A stretch of 64,000 nucleotides of DNA from Rhodospirillales bacterium BBD 1991-14 (lineage in GTDB: Bacteria > Pseudomonadota > Alphaproteobacteria > Kiloniellales > Kiloniellaceae), in contig LYSY01000005.1 of NCBI GenBank assembly GCA_001657395.1, positions 186,001-250,000 on the forward strand. Direction: 5' to 3'. This document shows, piece by piece, positions 62,518-64,000 of the stretch. The translations under genes were made by a program, and so were the position numbers. Below the pieces are notes generated by a model that was not told the origin of the DNA, searched no databases, and saw only the letters and a program-made list of their open reading frames with translations. Position 1 is the stretch's first letter, and each line of letters begins with the position of its first letter.

Positions 62518-63762
62518 TCAGTCTGGCGCGGGAAGGCTGCAGCCGGCGTCCTTAGGAGCGACATTCCTGTCGCTGCCGCGACGACCCCCGGCCCTGTCGC
62601 TGCCGCGACGGCGCGCCGCCAGGGCCATCGCTCCGGCCCCCAGCAAAGCGGCAACGGCCATGGCCGCAACGAAGCCATGCGGTTGCCAGAGGTCCAGGGC
62701 GATCCCCCCGACGGAAGGCCCGACCATCGCCCCCACCTGATAGGTGATGAGGAAGGCCGCATTGGCGACCGCCAGGTCGTGAACCCGGACCCGCTGGCCG
62801 ATGAAGGCAAGCCCCAAGGTATAGAAGCCGATGCCCAGGCCGCCGAGCGTGAACACCGCTGCCGCGCGCAGCCAGGGCTCGGCGATGAGCGGCAGACTGG
62901 CGGCCAGCACCGCGAACATCAGAGCCGCGCCGATCAGAACCCGCTGCGCCGATACGCGGTCGGCCAACCAGCCCACGACGAACTGCAAGGCGATGCCGCC
63001 GACCATAAAGAGCGTCAGCAGGTGGAGCGCCTCGGTCTCGGACATACCGGACTGCAGCGCGTAGACCGGCAGCAAGGCAAAATGCCCCATCTCCAGCAGG
63101 CCGCCGACGACGCCCGCCACCATGGCGATGGGCGCCAGCAGGAAAGCCCCCGTGACGCCGGTTTCCGGATGTTCCGGCATCTGCGGTGCCAGATGTGCAG
63201 CGGCCACGATGGGCACCACGGCCAAGAGGATCCCGCCTGCCGCGATCAGGAACGGGAGCCATCCGTCGATCCCTATGGTCTCCAGGATGAAGGGGCCGGC
63301 GGCAAAGCCGGCGAAGAGCACGATGGCATAAAGCGCGATCATGCGACCGCGCGTCTTGTCGCTGGCAACCGTGTTGATCCATGTCTCGCCAACCAGCCAG
63401 GGCAGCGCGATGCCGGCGCCCATAATGGCGCGCAGCACAAGCCAGGCTTCCGGCGAAGGGAAGACCGGCATCAGCAGGAAGCCGCCGCCGACCAGCACAC
63501 AACCCAGCGCCATAGCCCGGATCGTCCCAAGGGCGCCCACCAACTTCGGGAAGAACGGCAGACAGAGCAGGATGGCAAGGGCGGGCGCACTGCCGACCAG
63601 CCCGGTGTACCAACTCGGCGTGCCCCAGCTTTCGAAGGTCAGCGCCGTGATCGGGTAGCCGATGCCATAGGAGATGCCGACGCCCACTGTCGAGGCAATG
63701 ACGGCCGCAAGGCTGAGGACGCGCTGGCGTGGCGACAGGTTCTCCGGTGCAACGGACGGCAT
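62518..63762 (-). CDS. MFS transporter
   Basis: A 414-residue major facilitator permease with twelve predicted helices. The YfcJ/MFS-like loop motifs are WLADRVSAQR between helices and TRGRMIALY in the mid loop. The C-terminal tail is Arg-rich with a duplicated RRGSDR motif, encoded by a short direct repeat near 62565-62615. The ATG at 63762 is chosen because GGAGGAAG lies just upstream; an in-frame ATG at 63789 lacks one. Divergent from a TetR regulator across an operator-like dyad, so probably an efflux pump induced by its substrate. Confidence 0.9.
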   Translation of the reverse strand: MPSVAPENLSPRQRVLSLAAVIASTVGVGISYGIGYPITALTFESWGTPSWYTGLVGSAPALAILLCLPFFPKLVGALGTIRAMALGCVLVGGGFLLMPVFPSPEAWLVLRAIMGAGIALPWLVGETWINTVASDKTRGRMIALYAIVLFAGFAAGPFILETIGIDGWLPFLIAAGGILLAVVPIVAAAHLAPQMPEHPETGVTGAFLLAPIAMVAGVVGGLLEMGHFALLPVYALQSGMSETEALHLLTLFMVGGIALQFVVGWLADRVSAQRVLIGAALMFAVLAASLPLIAEPWLRAAAVFTLGGLGIGFYTLGLAFIGQRVRVHDLAVANAAFLITYQVGAMVGPSVGGIALDLWQPHGFVAAMAVAALLGAGAMALAARRRGSDRAGGRRGSDRNVAPKDAGCSLPAPD

Positions 63763-63827
63763 CTCGATCTTCCTCCGGGTCAGCGTCATGGGACAGCCAC
63801 AGGGCAGCCCTTGGCAAGTGCGTTGAT

Positions 63828-63862
63828 CTCTACGCTGTAGAGATATATTCTACGGCGTAGAG
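63828..63862. promoter_or_regulatory. TetR-type operator dyad
   Basis: CTCTACGCTGTAGA (63828-63841) and TCTACGGCGTAGAG (63849-63862) are reverse complements with one mismatch, separated by 7 bp. Each arm is itself a near-palindrome (CTACG-N2-GTAG type). It lies between the divergent MFS and TetR starts and ends 20 bp before the TetR start, an expected autoregulatory position. Confidence 0.75.
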
Positions 63863-63882
63863 ACTTCAAGAACGGAGTTGCC

Positions 63883-64000
63883 TTGCCAAAGAAAGATCCG
63901 CGCCCCGGTCCACGCGGACTGTCCGTGGAGGAGATTGTCCGCGCCGCTGTGGCCTTGCAGGAAGCGGAAGGGGAACGCGGCTTCAGCCTGCGCAAGCTGG
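63883..64000 (+). CDS. TetR-family regulator, N-terminal fragment at window edge
   Basis: The first 39 residues of a probable TetR-family repressor: a basic tail (PKKDPRPGPRG) then VEEIVRAAVALQEAEG and GFSLRKL, the first HTH helices. It starts at TTG 63883 with GGAG about eight bases upstream. The gene runs off the right edge. Divergent orientation to the MFS gene and the dyad between them support a local regulator-efflux pair. Confidence 0.75.
   Translation, partial: MPKKDPRPGPRGLSVEEIVRAAVALQEAEGERGFSLRKL

Overview
The window is 64 kb of GC-rich, gene-dense chromosome that reads as an alphaproteobacterium, most likely a Rhodospirillales/Kiloniellales-type marine or saline organism. That placement is an inference. 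It rests on the yfgM-bamB-der and guaB-rsmB-guaA gene orders, DUF2794, DUF427 and PAS_5 proteins, and predicted catabolism of sulfolactate and methylated amines. No transposase, integrase, CRISPR array or replication origin was seen. Most long opposite-frame ORFs are shadows of real high-GC genes.

Layout. 1-13 kb is housekeeping: der (cut by the left edge), bamB, a YfgM-like protein, a redoxin, small lipoprotein, DUF2794 and PilZ genes, a leftward purine operon guaB-rsmB-GNAT-guaA, a host-attachment protein, rlmE and ppx/gppA, then tRNA-Gln(CTG). 13-21 kb is envelope biology: a T4-type lysozyme, a CHASE2 histidine kinase-FecR-OmpA operon, and a divergent operon of three overlapping lipoprotein genes whose middle member is an M48 metalloprotease. 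21-25 kb holds an LDH2-family dehydrogenase with SuyA/SuyB-like sulfo-lyase genes and a divergent GntR regulator, a likely (R)-sulfolactate pathway. 25-30 kb is an operon of a beta-propeller/diheme cytochrome c lipoprotein and two alpha/beta-hydrolases. 30-32 kb has a GGCT-like protein, a SUFU-domain protein and a class V aminotransferase.

32.5-40.4 kb is the most unusual stretch. A leftward operon encodes an FNR/CRP-type regulator, an in-frame CcmF-CcmH fusion (no CcmG) and CcmI. A rightward unit encodes a 785-residue periplasmic cytochrome with twelve CXXCH motifs and a small Rap1a/Tai-like protein. A near-consensus FNR box lies between the two units. The regulator plus F-H-I heme-lyase composition resembles a dedicated maturation module (compare NrfEFG) serving an anaerobically induced multiheme respiratory protein.

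40-64 kb is metabolic and accessory: DUF1499, LysR, GNAT, PAP2 and EamA genes; two paralogous dimethylglycine/sarcosine-dehydrogenase-like flavoproteins with an XRE-cupin regulator; a Weimberg-type pair (XylX-like dehydratase and 2-oxoglutarate semialdehyde dehydrogenase); PAS_5 and DUF427 genes; a PhnCDE-type ABC transporter followed by a beta-hydroxyacid dehydrogenase and a TIM-barrel isomerase; a TetR regulator; a Rieske oxygenase preceded by a five-copy 17-bp minisatellite; and an MFS exporter divergent from a TetR regulator (cut by the right edge) across a clear operator dyad.
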